64,000 nucleotides of DNA from Streptomyces sp. A2-16. Its GTDB lineage: Bacteria; Actinomycetota; Actinomycetes; Streptomycetales; Streptomycetaceae. The DNA lies in contig NZ_CP063808.1 in the NCBI RefSeq assembly GCF_018128905.1, forward strand, positions 7,316,001 through 7,380,000. Reading direction: 5' to 3'. Under the pieces are notes generated by a model. That model worked only from the letters and a program-made list of their open reading frames with translations. It was not told the DNA's origin and searched no databases. The position numbers and the translations under genes were made by a program. Below, in pieces: positions 19,852-27,877 of this stretch; positions within the stretch are counted from its first letter, which is position 1, and every line of letters starts with the position of its first letter.

Positions 19852-19874
19852 TTGTCAGTGGCGGCCCGTACGGT
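19852..19874 (+). promoter_or_regulatory. RecA-independent DNA-damage promoter of ogt (leaderless)
   Basis: TTGTCAGTG (19852-19860), 8 nt, TACGGT (19869-19874), then 7 nt and the ATG at 19882. Motif, spacing and distance to the start codon are identical to those at uvrB. Confidence 0.82.
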
Positions 19875-19881
19875 GGGTCGC

Positions 19882-20436
19882 ATGAACAGCCATGGGCAGG
19901 ACGAGCAGCGGATCGTGTGGGCCGTCGTCGGCACGGACATCGGCCCGCTGCTGCTGGCCGCGACCGACGAAGGTCTGGTCAACGTGGTCTTCCACGCCAC
20001 CGACCCGGTCCGCGACAAGGCGCTGGAGCGGCTCGCGTCCCGGCTGGGCAGCGAGCCCGTCGAGGCGCCCGGCTCTCCGCTCCTGACCGAGGCGATACAC
20101 CAGATGGAGGCGTACTTCGCGGGTGAGCGGCACGATTTCGAGCTGCCCCTGGACTGGTCCCTGATCTCGGGCTTCAACCGTCAGGTGCTGCGCGAGCTGG
20201 CGTCCGGCGTGCGCTACGGCCAGGTCGTCGGGTACGGCGATCTGGCCGGCCGGGTCGGCCAGCCGGGTGCCGCGCAGGCCGTGGGCATGGCCATGGGCTC
20301 CAATCCGCTGCCGGTCGTCGTCCCCTGCCACCGGGTCGTGGAGAGCGACGGCGGCATCGGCGGGTTCGGCGGCGGCCTGGAGACCAAGCGCAAGCTGCTC
20401 GCGCTGGAGGGCGTGCTGCCCGAGCCGCTGTTCTGA
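19882..20436 (+). CDS. ogt: Methylated-DNA--protein-cysteine methyltransferase
   Basis: Suicide repair protein that moves an alkyl group from O6-alkylguanine or O4-alkylthymine to its own cysteine. It is 184 residues. The active-site PVVVPCHRVVESDG (Cys near residue 152) is intact, preceded by the helix-turn-helix recognition region YGQVVGYGDLAGRVGQPGAAQ and the Asn hinge GSNPLP. The N-terminal ribonuclease-H-like half is degenerate, as in Ogt. No ribosome binding site is seen; a TACGGT -10 box ends 7 nt before the ATG and carries the damage motif, so the mRNA is predicted to be leaderless and induced by DNA damage. Confidence 0.97.
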   Translation: MNSHGQDEQRIVWAVVGTDIGPLLLAATDEGLVNVVFHATDPVRDKALERLASRLGSEPVEAPGSPLLTEAIHQMEAYFAGERHDFELPLDWSLISGFNRQVLRELASGVRYGQVVGYGDLAGRVGQPGAAQAVGMAMGSNPLPVVVPCHRVVESDGGIGGFGGGLETKRKLLALEGVLPEPLF

Positions 20437-20568
20437 CACCCCACCGGAATCCCTTCGTGAAGGACCCGCGCGCGACGGCTGGCCGGAAGGCCGCCGCGGT
20501 AGCAGACTCCGCCCTGCGCACAGCCACTGGCATCCGAGGGCTCGGAGCCGAAGGGACGGCGATCAGAC

Positions 20569-21795
20569 ATGAGCGGAAACAGGGCAGTCGCGTATCTCAA
20601 GCCAGGCGCGGTGGAGGTCAGGACCGTCGACTACCCCACGCTTGAGCTCCAGGACGGGCCGGGGGTGTCTCCCGAGGCGGTCGGCAGGAAGTGCCGGCAC
20701 GGGGTCATCCTGAAGGTCCTCGCCACCAACATCTGCGGCAGCGACCAGCACATGGTGCGCGGACGGACGACCGCGCCCGAAGGGCTGGTCCTCGGACACG
20801 AGATCACCGGCGAAGTCGTCGAACGGGGCCCGGACGTCGAGTTCATCGACGTCGGCGACATCGTCTCCGTACCGTTCAACATCGCCTGCGGGCGGTGTCG
20901 CAACTGCAAGGAGGGCCAGACCGGAATCTGCCTGAACGTCAACCCGTCCCGCCCGGGCGCGGCCTACGGCTACGTCGACATGGGCGGCTGGGTCGGCGGC
21001 CAGGCCGAGTTCGCCATGGTGCCGTACGCGGACTTCAACCTGCTGAGGTTCCCCGACCGGGAGGAGGCCCGCGAGAAGCTGCTCGATCTGACCATGCTGT
21101 CGGACATCTTCCCGACCGGGTTCCACGGCGTGGTCAGTTCGGGTGCGGGCGTCGGTTCGACCGTGTACGTCGCCGGGGCGGGCCCGGTGGGTCTGGCGGC
21201 GGCCGCGTCGGCGCAGCTCCTCGGGGCGGCCGTGGTCATCGTCGGCGACCTCAACGCCGAGCGCCTCGCCCAGGCACGGAGCTTCGGCTGCGAGACCGTC
21301 GACGTGACACGTGGCAGCATCGAGGAGCAGATCGCGCAGATCCTCGGGGAGCCCGAGGTGGACGCCGCGGTCGACGCGGTGGGCTTCGAGGCCCGGGCCC
21401 ACGGCGAGGACGCCCCGGAGGCGCCCGCGACGGTCCTCAACTCGCTGATGGGCATCACCCGCGCGGGCGGTGCACTGGGTATCCCGGGCCTGTACGTCAC
21501 CGATGACCCCGGTGGGGTCGACGAGGACGCGAGGAGCGGGACGCTGAAGGTACGGCTCGGGCTCGGCTGGGCCAAGAGCCACCGCTTCACCACCGGACAG
21601 TGCCCGGTGATGAAGTACAACCGGAGCCTGATGATGGCGATCCTGCACGACCGTGTGCACATCGCCAAGGCGGTCAACGCGACGGTCATCGGGCTGGAGG
21701 ACGCACCGCGCGGCTACGCCGAGTTCGACCAGGGCGCGAGCCGCAAGTACGTGCTCGATCCGCACGGGGCGCTGAACGGCGTGCGGCCGGTCTGA
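20569..21795 (+). CDS. fdhA: Glutathione-independent formaldehyde dehydrogenase (zinc MDR family)
   Basis: A 408-residue zinc-dependent medium-chain dehydrogenase, closest in type to Pseudomonas FdhA, which oxidises or dismutates formaldehyde with tightly bound NAD. Catalytic zinc ligands are in NICGSDQHMVRGRTT (Cys near 56) and LGHEITGEVVERG (His, Glu near 77). The structural zinc loop has four cysteines (CGRCRNCKEGQTGICLN, about 107-123). The cofactor fold has VYVAGAGPVGLAAAASAQLL (about 199-218) and VIVGDLNAERL. The long C-terminal segment with KVRLGLGWAKSHRF separates FdhA from other alcohol dehydrogenases. ATG preceded by AAGGGA. It ends 5 bp before a perfect 40-bp palindrome. Confidence 0.93.
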   Translation: MSGNRAVAYLKPGAVEVRTVDYPTLELQDGPGVSPEAVGRKCRHGVILKVLATNICGSDQHMVRGRTTAPEGLVLGHEITGEVVERGPDVEFIDVGDIVSVPFNIACGRCRNCKEGQTGICLNVNPSRPGAAYGYVDMGGWVGGQAEFAMVPYADFNLLRFPDREEAREKLLDLTMLSDIFPTGFHGVVSSGAGVGSTVYVAGAGPVGLAAAASAQLLGAAVVIVGDLNAERLAQARSFGCETVDVTRGSIEEQIAQILGEPEVDAAVDAVGFEARAHGEDAPEAPATVLNSLMGITRAGGALGIPGLYVTDDPGGVDEDARSGTLKVRLGLGWAKSHRFTTGQCPVMKYNRSLMMAILHDRVHIAKAVNATVIGLEDAPRGYAEFDQGASRKYVLDPHGALNGVRPV

Positions 21796-21800
21796 CGTCT

Positions 21801-21840
21801 CGTGCGAGGGGGCCACACGCGCGTGTGGCCCCCTCGCACG
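21801..21840. terminator. Bidirectional terminator, perfect 40-bp palindrome
   Basis: CGTGCGAGGGGGCCACACGC is followed immediately by its exact reverse complement. It lies between the convergent fdhA and VOC genes, one base from the VOC stop. Twenty paired bases leave essentially no loop, so the RNA hairpin would open a few central pairs. Confidence 0.88.
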
Positions 21841-21841
21841 G

Positions 21842-22270
21842 TCAGTCGTAGTGGCGTGCCTCGAAGACGTTCCCGTCCGGGTCGCGGAAGTAGAAGCTGC
21901 GCCGCGCCGTTCCCCGGGCGCCGAAGGAGTCGTGGGAGAAGTCCGAGACAGGTACCGAGCGTTCCTCCAACCGGTCGCGGAGTGTCTCGAAATCGTCGGC
22001 GGGCAGGGCCAGGCAGACATGATTGACGGGGTGTCCCGCGCTCTCGGCAGCGCCGGGCACCATTTTCATGCCGTCCGCCAGGGTGAGCGGCATGAGGTCG
22101 AAAATGGTCTCGTCGTTGAGCCGTACGGAGGGGAAGGACACCGCTCCCGCGGCGAAGTCGGTGAGCCTCACGGGCTCCATGCCCAGGGTCTTCTCGTAGA
22201 AGTCGGCCGATGCCACCGGGTCGCGCACCCAGAGGACGACATGGTCGAGACGTGTCGAGTTGTCCGTCAT
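21842..22270 (-). CDS. VOC family (glyoxalase/dioxygenase superfamily) protein
   Basis: A 142-residue vicinal-oxygen-chelate protein of two beta-alpha-beta-beta-beta units. First unit: LDHVVLWVRDPVASADFYEK (about residues 8-27; His as metal ligand). Second: HPVNHVCLALPADDFE (about 80-95), ending SFYFRDPDGNVFEARHYD with the C-terminal Glu ligand. Metal-binding positions are thus present. Such proteins may be lyases, dioxygenases or antibiotic-binding proteins and the sequence does not discriminate. Adjacent to a formaldehyde dehydrogenase gene but convergent with it, so no operon link. No clear ribosome binding site. Confidence 0.85.
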   Translation of the reverse strand: MTDNSTRLDHVVLWVRDPVASADFYEKTLGMEPVRLTDFAAGAVSFPSVRLNDETIFDLMPLTLADGMKMVPGAAESAGHPVNHVCLALPADDFETLRDRLEERSVPVSDFSHDSFGARGTARRSFYFRDPDGNVFEARHYD

Positions 22271-22369
22271 GCACCCCAGGCTGGTGTCGTCCTCCACAGC
22301 TCGCAAGGGTTTGACCGGACGTGCCACCCGCCAGAGATGAGGGAAGACCGAACGACAGGAGGCAGGCCC

Positions 22370-23278
22370 GTGGTGCTGGAGTTGTCCGAAGAGGTGCGCG
22401 AGGCGATCGACGCGCGTCGACCCGTGGTGGCCCTGGAGTCCACGATCATCGCGCACGGGCTGCCGCGTCCGCGCAATCTGCAGGTGGCGCTGGAGCTGGA
22501 GGACGTCGTACGGCAGGAGGGGGCCGTGCCGGCGACGATCGCCGTCCTGGACGGGCGTCCTCATGTCGGCCTGGACAAGCAGCAGTTGGAGCGGGTGGCG
22601 AACGAGGAGGGGATCCGCAAACTGGGTCACCGGGACCTGCCGCTCGCGGTGGCCGCGCGCGTGAGCGGAGCGACCACGGTGTCGGCGACGGCGCAGCTGG
22701 CGGCCCTGGCCGGGGTGGAGGTGTTCGCGACGGGTGGGCTCGGCGGAGTGCACCGGGAGTGGACGACGACCCAGGACGAGTCGGCCGACCTCGGCCTGCT
22801 GGCGCGCACGTCGATCACCGTGGTGTGCGCGGGCGTGAAGTCCATCCTGGACGTGCCCGCGACGCTCCAGCGGCTGGAGACGCTGGGGGTGGCGGTCGCC
22901 GGGTACGGCACGGACCGCTTCCCGGGCTTCTATCTGTCCGACTCCGGCCATCCGGTGGAGTGGCGGCTGGACTCCCCCGAGCAGGTCGCGGAGGTCATGC
23001 GCGCGCGGGAAGCCCTCGGCGCGCCCGGTTCGGCGCTGATCGTCGCCAACCCGGTGCCCGAGGAGGAGCAGCTGGATCCCGGACTGCACGCGCGTGTGCT
23101 CGCGGAAGCACTTGAGGCCTGCGAGGAGGCGGGGGTCACCGGTCAGGGGGTCACGCCGTTCCTGCTGGGCTACCTGGTGCGGCACACCGACGGCGCCTCC
23201 CTGAGCGCCAACCTGGCGGCGGTGCGCGGAAACGTGCGGCTGGCCGGGCGGATCGCCGCGGCCCGGGCTGCGGCGTGA
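22370..23278 (+). CDS. psuG: Pseudouridine-5'-phosphate glycosidase
   Basis: Splits pseudouridine 5'-phosphate into uracil and ribose 5-phosphate, the second step of pseudouridine breakdown. 302 residues. Family marks are VALESTIIAHGLPRPRN (about 20-36), SGATTVSATAQLAALAGVEVFATGGLGGVHR (about 98-128; catalytic Glu and Lys regions nearby) and CAGVKSILDVPATLQRLETLGV (about 160), which holds the Schiff-base Lys. Start GTG 22370 lies 7 nt after AGGAGG; a GTG one codon on is possible. Its stop overlaps the start of the kinase gene, so the two enzymes of the pathway are translationally coupled. Confidence 0.95.
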   Translation: MVLELSEEVREAIDARRPVVALESTIIAHGLPRPRNLQVALELEDVVRQEGAVPATIAVLDGRPHVGLDKQQLERVANEEGIRKLGHRDLPLAVAARVSGATTVSATAQLAALAGVEVFATGGLGGVHREWTTTQDESADLGLLARTSITVVCAGVKSILDVPATLQRLETLGVAVAGYGTDRFPGFYLSDSGHPVEWRLDSPEQVAEVMRAREALGAPGSALIVANPVPEEEQLDPGLHARVLAEALEACEEAGVTGQGVTPFLLGYLVRHTDGASLSANLAAVRGNVRLAGRIAAARAAA

Positions 23279-24213
23279 CGACGGAGGGGCCCGGTACCGC
23301 CGCGGCCCACCGGGGCGGCGCTCTCCTGGTCGTCGGGGACGTCATCACGGACGTCGTCGCCCGGCACCGGGGGCCGCTCGCCACCGCAACGGACACCACC
23401 GCGGCGATCCGTACGGTGCCGGGCGGGGCGGGGGCCAACGTGGCCTGCTGGGCCGCCCACGGGGGCGAGGCGGAGGTACGGCTGCTGGGGCGGGTGGGCA
23501 CGGACGCGGCGGCGTGGCACGAGCGGGAGCTGGCCGCGTGCGGAGTGGTGCCGCGGCTCGTCGTCGATCCCGAGGTGCCGACCGGGACGGTGATCTGTCT
23601 CGTGGACACGGGTGAGGCCGCCGAGCGGACGTTCCTCACCGACAGCGGCGCGGCACTGCGCCTGGAGCCGGCCGACTGGTCCGACGCGTTGCTCGACGGG
23701 GTGGCGAGGCTGCATCTGTCCGGCTATCTGCTGTTCGCGGAGCCGAGTCGGACGCTGGTGGCGTTGGCCATGGAGTCGGCACGCGCGCGTGGTGTGCCGG
23801 TGAGCGTCGATCCGGCGTCGGCGGGCTTCCTGCGCCGACTGGGGGTGGATCGTTTCCTCTCGTTGGTCGAGGGGGTGGACATCCTGCTGCCGAGCCGGGA
23901 CGAGGCCTGCCTGCTGACCGGGCTGCCCGACCCGGCGGACGCGGCGGCCAAGCTGAGCCGCCACGTCCCCCTGGTGGTGGCCAAGCAGGGGGCCGAGGGG
24001 GCGCTGATCGCCCGGTCCGGGGCCGTCCGCGCCCAGGTGCCCGCGGTGCCGGCGACGCCCCGGGACACCACCGGGGCGGGCGACGCCTTCACGGGCGCGT
24101 TCCTCGCGGCCCTGCTGGCGGGCGCCGCGCCCGAGGACGCGGCGGCGCGAGGATGCCGGGCGGGTGCGCTGGCGGTGGAACGGGTGGGCGGGAGACCACC
24201 GGCACGGACCTGA
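23275..24213 (+). CDS. psuK: PfkB-family carbohydrate kinase, probable pseudouridine kinase
   Basis: A 312-residue ribokinase-like enzyme. Marks are GDVITDVVARHRG near residue 21, the N-terminal PfkB region RTVPGGAGANVACWAAHGG (about 45-63) and PfkB motif 2 RDTTGAGDAFTGAFLAALL (about 263-281) with the catalytic Asp. The GTG start overlaps the stop of psuG (GTGA). Because psuG supplies the glycosidase of the same route, phosphorylation of pseudouridine is the best assignment; sequence alone would allow another sugar or nucleoside. Uptake genes for the nucleoside are not adjacent. Confidence 0.88.
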   Translation: MTTEGPGTAAAHRGGALLVVGDVITDVVARHRGPLATATDTTAAIRTVPGGAGANVACWAAHGGEAEVRLLGRVGTDAAAWHERELAACGVVPRLVVDPEVPTGTVICLVDTGEAAERTFLTDSGAALRLEPADWSDALLDGVARLHLSGYLLFAEPSRTLVALAMESARARGVPVSVDPASAGFLRRLGVDRFLSLVEGVDILLPSRDEACLLTGLPDPADAAAKLSRHVPLVVAKQGAEGALIARSGAVRAQVPAVPATPRDTTGAGDAFTGAFLAALLAGAAPEDAAARGCRAGALAVERVGGRPPART

Positions 24214-24246
24214 CGGCGGCGGTCGAGGGCTCGGCCTCCGCCGCCG
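24214..24246 (+). terminator. Possible weak terminator after psuK
   Basis: CGGCGGCGG (24214-24222) can pair with CCGCCGCCG (24238-24246) over a 15-nt loop, one base after the psuK stop. The rest of the gap to 24378 shows only GC-rich sequence with no gene. Confidence 0.35.
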
Positions 24247-24378
24247 CCGGACACCTACCCGGGCCCCGCTGCCGACCGACGCCTCCTCGGCCTGCGTCGG
24301 CCACCGAAGCCTCCCAGGGCTCCGGGCCGGCCTTCGCCATGCCGGCCACCGGCGGCCTGCCGAGGCGGAACCCCCCTC

Positions 24379-25173
24379 CTACGCCTTGCGCCCCCACGCG
24401 GAGATCAGCGGGGCCGTGGCCAGGTCCATCGTGCCGGTGGCGATGTTGGTGAGGTGGCGGTCGATGTCCTCGTCCGTGGCGAGGCCCGCCGTGACCAGCT
24501 GGTCGCGGATCTGGCGGATCGTGGCCGACTCCAGAGCGGCGCAGGCCGGCGAGGTGAGCGGGAAGTACGCGTCGGCGGTCACCTGTCGCAGACCGGCCTC
24601 GCGGAGCAGCCGCGGAAGGGTGCGGCCGTAGGAGAGGTCGGCGCCCCGGTCGGCGAGCAGCCGGCGAAAGCCCGTGCGCAGTCGGTTCGCCAGCTGTTGC
24701 TCGGGGCCGTGCTCGTCGGGGCAGGTCAGGGGTTGCAGGGCGGGGTCGGCGTCCTCCAGCAGGAGCCGTCCGCCGGGCCGCAGGGACTTGATCATCGAGC
24801 GCAACGCCCGTTCCCGGTCCGGCACATGGACCAGGACGAGCCTGGCGTGCACCAGGTCGAAGCCGTCCCCGGGCGGTTCCTCGGAGCTCACGTCGTGGAC
24901 ACGTACGTCCACCGGCGGGCGGCCCGCGGCGGCGACAAGTGTGGTGTCGATGTCCGTCGCGACGACCTTCCCGGTCGGGCCGACCTTCTTGGCCAGCCAG
25001 GACACCACGGACGTGCCGCCCGCGCCGACCTCCCAGCAGCGCCAGCCGGATCCGATGCCGAATCCTTCGATGTGCCGGAAGGTCGTGGGGTCGAAGAGGG
25101 TGGCGAAGGCGTCGAAGCGCTGTCCCGCCTCCGCCTGCCGGTTGTCGAGGAGATACCCGTCGGTTCGTCTCAT
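24379..25173 (-). CDS. SAM-dependent class I methyltransferase
   Basis: A 264-residue Rossmann-fold methyltransferase. SAM-binding motif I is CWEVGAGGTSVVSWLAKKVG (about residues 46-65), the acidic residue at the end of strand 2 is in VVATDIDTTLV, motif II-like FDLVHARLVLVHVPDRERAL (about 105-124), and post-II LRPGGRLLLEDADP. The N-terminal part (DNRQAEAGQRFDAFATLFDP) is a cap seen in small-molecule methyltransferases. There is no pathway context: neighbours are psuK (convergent) and corA (divergent). Substrate unknown. The ATG has no clear ribosome binding site. Confidence 0.87.
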   Translation of the reverse strand: MRRTDGYLLDNRQAEAGQRFDAFATLFDPTTFRHIEGFGIGSGWRCWEVGAGGTSVVSWLAKKVGPTGKVVATDIDTTLVAAAGRPPVDVRVHDVSSEEPPGDGFDLVHARLVLVHVPDRERALRSMIKSLRPGGRLLLEDADPALQPLTCPDEHGPEQQLANRLRTGFRRLLADRGADLSYGRTLPRLLREAGLRQVTADAYFPLTSPACAALESATIRQIRDQLVTAGLATDEDIDRHLTNIATGTMDLATAPLISAWGRKA

Positions 25174-25371
25174 GCCGCGATGATCCCAGTTGCCGGGCTT
25201 GTCGGAAACGACGACGCGGTGCTACGACGAGCCGGGCCGGTTTTCCACAGGCGGGAACCAAGCGGAACCTCCCCTGTCCACAGGCTCACCCGACGCTTAC
25301 GCAGGCCTGGCAAACTGGCCCGCCAGGACGCACGAACGCGTCGCTCGGCGATCCACGCAAGGGAGATGCAG

Positions 25372-26499
25372 ATGTCCATGGCAGGGAATCTGCGCAAGGT
25401 CACGGGCCTCGGCAGGGTCAGCGGCCTGCGCAAGGTGGCCCGGCTGGCCCGGCGGCGCCCGCGCGTCGACCTGAGCCACCACGCCCGATCCCCGCTGGGC
25501 ACCTCTGTGGTCAACTGCGTGACCTACAAGGAGGGGGCCCGCATCCCGGTCGACGGTGACCTGGTCGACACCGTGGAGCGGGTGCGCAGGAGCCGTGACG
25601 GCTTCGTCTGGCTCGGTCTGCACGAGCCGTCGGACCATGAGTTCGAGGGCATCGCGGACCTCTTCGACCTGCACCCGCTGGCGGTCGAGGACGCGGTGGA
25701 GGCCCATCAGCGCCCGAAGGTGGAGCGTTACGGCGAGACGCTGTTCGCGGTGTTCAAGACGGTCTGCTACGTCGAGCACGAGGAGCTCACGGCGACCAGT
25801 GAGGTGGTCAACACCGGCGAGATCATGGTGTTCGTCGGCGAGGACTTCGTGATCACCGTGCGGCACGGCAGCCACGGATCGCTGGGGCCGCTGCGCGAGG
25901 AGCTGGAGTCCGATCCCGCGCAGCTCGCCAAGGGGCCGGCCGCGGTGCTGCACGCGATCGCGGACCATGTGGTCGACGACTATCTGAACGTCACCGACGC
26001 CATGCAGTCGGACATCGACCTGGTCGAGACGGCGGTGTTCGCGGACGACGGCGCGCGGGTCGACCCGGGCCGCATCTACCAGCTCAAGCGCGAACTCCTG
26101 GAGCTGAAGCGGGCGGTGGCACCGCTCAGCCGTCCGCTGGAGGAGCTCTCCACCCGGCCGATCCACGTCGTCGCCCCGGAGATACAGGCGTACTTCCGCG
26201 ACGTGTCCGACCATCTGCTGCGTGCCAAGGAGCAGATCGCCGGGTTCGACGAACTGCTCAACTCCATCCTTCAGGCACACCTCGCACAGGTGACGGTCGC
26301 GCAGAACGAGGACATGCGGAAGATCACGGCCTGGGCCGCGGTGATCGCCGTCCCGACGATGGTCTGCGGTGTGTACGGCATGAACTTCGACCACATGCCG
26401 GAGCTGCACTGGACGTTCGGCTACCCGTTGGTCATGGGCGTGATAGCCGTCGCGTGCGGTGTGCTGTACCGCGGCTTCAGGCGCAACGGCTGGCTGTGA
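25372..26499 (+). CDS. corA: CorA family magnesium/cobalt transport protein
   Basis: A 375-residue pentameric divalent-cation channel. The large N-terminal cytoplasmic domain includes FVWLGLHEPSDHEFEGIA and the long stalk helices near 170-320. The two C-terminal membrane helices hold the selectivity signature CGVYGMNFDHMPE (about residues 332-344, GMN motif), followed by a short basic tail FRRNGWL. The first 40 residues are basic (KVTGLGRVSGLRKVARLARR), an extension usual in actinobacterial CorA. Of three near ATGs, 25372 is chosen because GGGAG ends 6 nt before it. Two DnaA-box-like sequences lie upstream (25251-25282), probably by chance. Confidence 0.94.
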   Translation: MSMAGNLRKVTGLGRVSGLRKVARLARRRPRVDLSHHARSPLGTSVVNCVTYKEGARIPVDGDLVDTVERVRRSRDGFVWLGLHEPSDHEFEGIADLFDLHPLAVEDAVEAHQRPKVERYGETLFAVFKTVCYVEHEELTATSEVVNTGEIMVFVGEDFVITVRHGSHGSLGPLREELESDPAQLAKGPAAVLHAIADHVVDDYLNVTDAMQSDIDLVETAVFADDGARVDPGRIYQLKRELLELKRAVAPLSRPLEELSTRPIHVVAPEIQAYFRDVSDHLLRAKEQIAGFDELLNSILQAHLAQVTVAQNEDMRKITAWAAVIAVPTMVCGVYGMNFDHMPELHWTFGYPLVMGVIAVACGVLYRGFRRNGWL

Positions 26500-26521
26500 C
26501 CAGGCCCGCCGGCGGACGGGG

Positions 26522-26953
26522 TCAGTGGGTGGTGGAGGAGGGCGCGTAGACGCTCTCGGCCCAGCCGGCGATCTGCTCGTCCGTGAGGTGCCGGGCCAGG
26601 TCGGCCTCGCTGATCATGCCCACCAGGCGCTTGTTCTCGATGACGGGGAGCCTGCGGATCCGGTGCTCCTGCATCTCGTGCAGCACGTCGGTGACGTCGG
26701 CGCCCGCGTCGATCCAGCGGGGTGTGCCCTGGGCCATCTCACCGGCGGTGACCTCGGCCGGGTCGTGGCCCACGGCCACACAGCCGATGACGATGTCGCG
26801 GTCGGTGAGGATGCCGCACAGCCGTTCGTTCGCGTCGCTGATGGGCAGGGCTCCGACGCCGAGTTCACGCATCAACTGGGCGGCGCGGTCGAGGGTCTCG
26901 TGCGCGGGGATCCACTGGGCGCCCCGGTGCATGATGTCTCCGGCGGTGGTCAT
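26522..26953 (-). CDS. Tandem CBS-domain protein
   Basis: A 143-residue stand-alone Bateman module. The first CBS domain runs about residues 1-70 (AGDIMHRGAQWIPAHETLDR, then LPISDANERLCGILTDRDIV), the second about 75-130 (DVLHEMQEHRIRRLPVIENK, then LVGMISEADLARHL). Such proteins bind adenine nucleotides and act as energy or redox sensors with a partner that cannot be named here. The ATG has GGGAGG 6-7 nt upstream. Convergent with corA, 22 bp apart; stand-alone CBS proteins are not part of CorA-type channels, so functional coupling is not implied. Confidence 0.92.
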   Translation of the reverse strand: MTTAGDIMHRGAQWIPAHETLDRAAQLMRELGVGALPISDANERLCGILTDRDIVIGCVAVGHDPAEVTAGEMAQGTPRWIDAGADVTDVLHEMQEHRIRRLPVIENKRLVGMISEADLARHLTDEQIAGWAESVYAPSSTTH

Positions 26954-27121
26954 GGAGTACCTCCCGGTGCCGGACGGCCGGCGCGGCGCGGACGGCACCG
27001 CAAGTCCCGGCGCCCTTCATTCTCGCCGCGCCGCCGGGGCTCTGCACCCGGAACTCCGCGGTGCCGGAGGCCCGGCCGCGCCCGGCTCGGGCGGCGACAC
27101 CGGCGTGCTCGAACCGCTCGG

Positions 27122-27754
27122 TCAGCCGTTCCACGCCGGGTGGCGGGGGTCGTCGGCGCGGACCAGGACGTCGGCTGCGGCGGCCGGATCGGTCTCCTCG
27201 GCGTAGCGCTCGTAGGCGGGGAGGGTCCAGTGGTCGGGCTCGGGGGTACGGCGGCGGAGGGCGCCCTCGGAGAGGAGGACGTGGACGGTCAGGTCGAAGG
27301 GGAACCAGTGGCGCAGCAGGAGGGGGCCGTGGAGCAACAGGACGCCGCCGGGCGGGAGGTGGACGTAGGGGCTGCGGGTGGCGCGGTCGGTGACGGGGTC
27401 CCAGAGGTCGGGCAGGACGCGGCCGTCGCCGTCGGGTTCGAGGGGGCCGAAGACCTCTCGCCAGAGGGCACCGGTGTCGAACCAGCCGTTGTAGTAGGCC
27501 TCCGTGTCGTGGTGACCGTATTCCAGACGGACGGAGGCGGGGCGCAGGAAGCCCTCCATGGCGACGACGAGCGAAGGGCGGCCGCGTATGCGCAGGGCCT
27601 CGCCGACCCGTTCGGCGAGTTCGCCCGGGCGGGCCGCCGGGGCACCGTCGAGGGCGACGCGCGGCCAGGGGCTGCCGTCGGCGGGCTTCAGGTCGAGGAG
27701 ACGGTCGGCCAGCCGCCCGCCGAGCCGGTCCCAGGTGATCGCTTCGAGTCGCAC
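27122..27754 (-). CDS. Uridine kinase-like protein with degenerate P-loop
   Basis: A 210-residue protein aligned in plan with the P-loop nucleoside kinases annotated as uridine kinase in Streptomyces. It has PRVALDGAPAARPGELAERV where the Walker A should be (about residues 31-50), then VVAMEGFLRPASVRLEYG, the substrate region HHDTEAYYNGWFDTGAL and GVLLLHGPLLLRHW (Walker B-like strand). The loop GAPAARPGE has no GKT/GKS, so the phosphate-binding lysine is absent and normal ATP-dependent catalysis is doubtful. GTG start; no SD seen. It is divergent from the DUF2293 gene. Substrate and activity unproved. Confidence 0.75.
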   Translation of the reverse strand: MRLEAITWDRLGGRLADRLLDLKPADGSPWPRVALDGAPAARPGELAERVGEALRIRGRPSLVVAMEGFLRPASVRLEYGHHDTEAYYNGWFDTGALWREVFGPLEPDGDGRVLPDLWDPVTDRATRSPYVHLPPGGVLLLHGPLLLRHWFPFDLTVHVLLSEGALRRRTPEPDHWTLPAYERYAEETDPAAAADVLVRADDPRHPAWNG

Positions 27755-27877
27755 ACCGCCATGATGCGTCAGCCGACGTTCGGGACGGGCGGTGGTCGGT
27801 TCCCGGCGGGCTGGATCGCGGGGAAGTGCCGGGCCACGCGGGTGCGGTGGTGGGGGTGACCGGGGAATGAACCTCTC

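Noticed and set aside
20437..20568. Terminator or small gene between ogt and fdhA
   Set aside because: No strong hairpin and no ORF with a ribosome binding site in this 132-bp gap.
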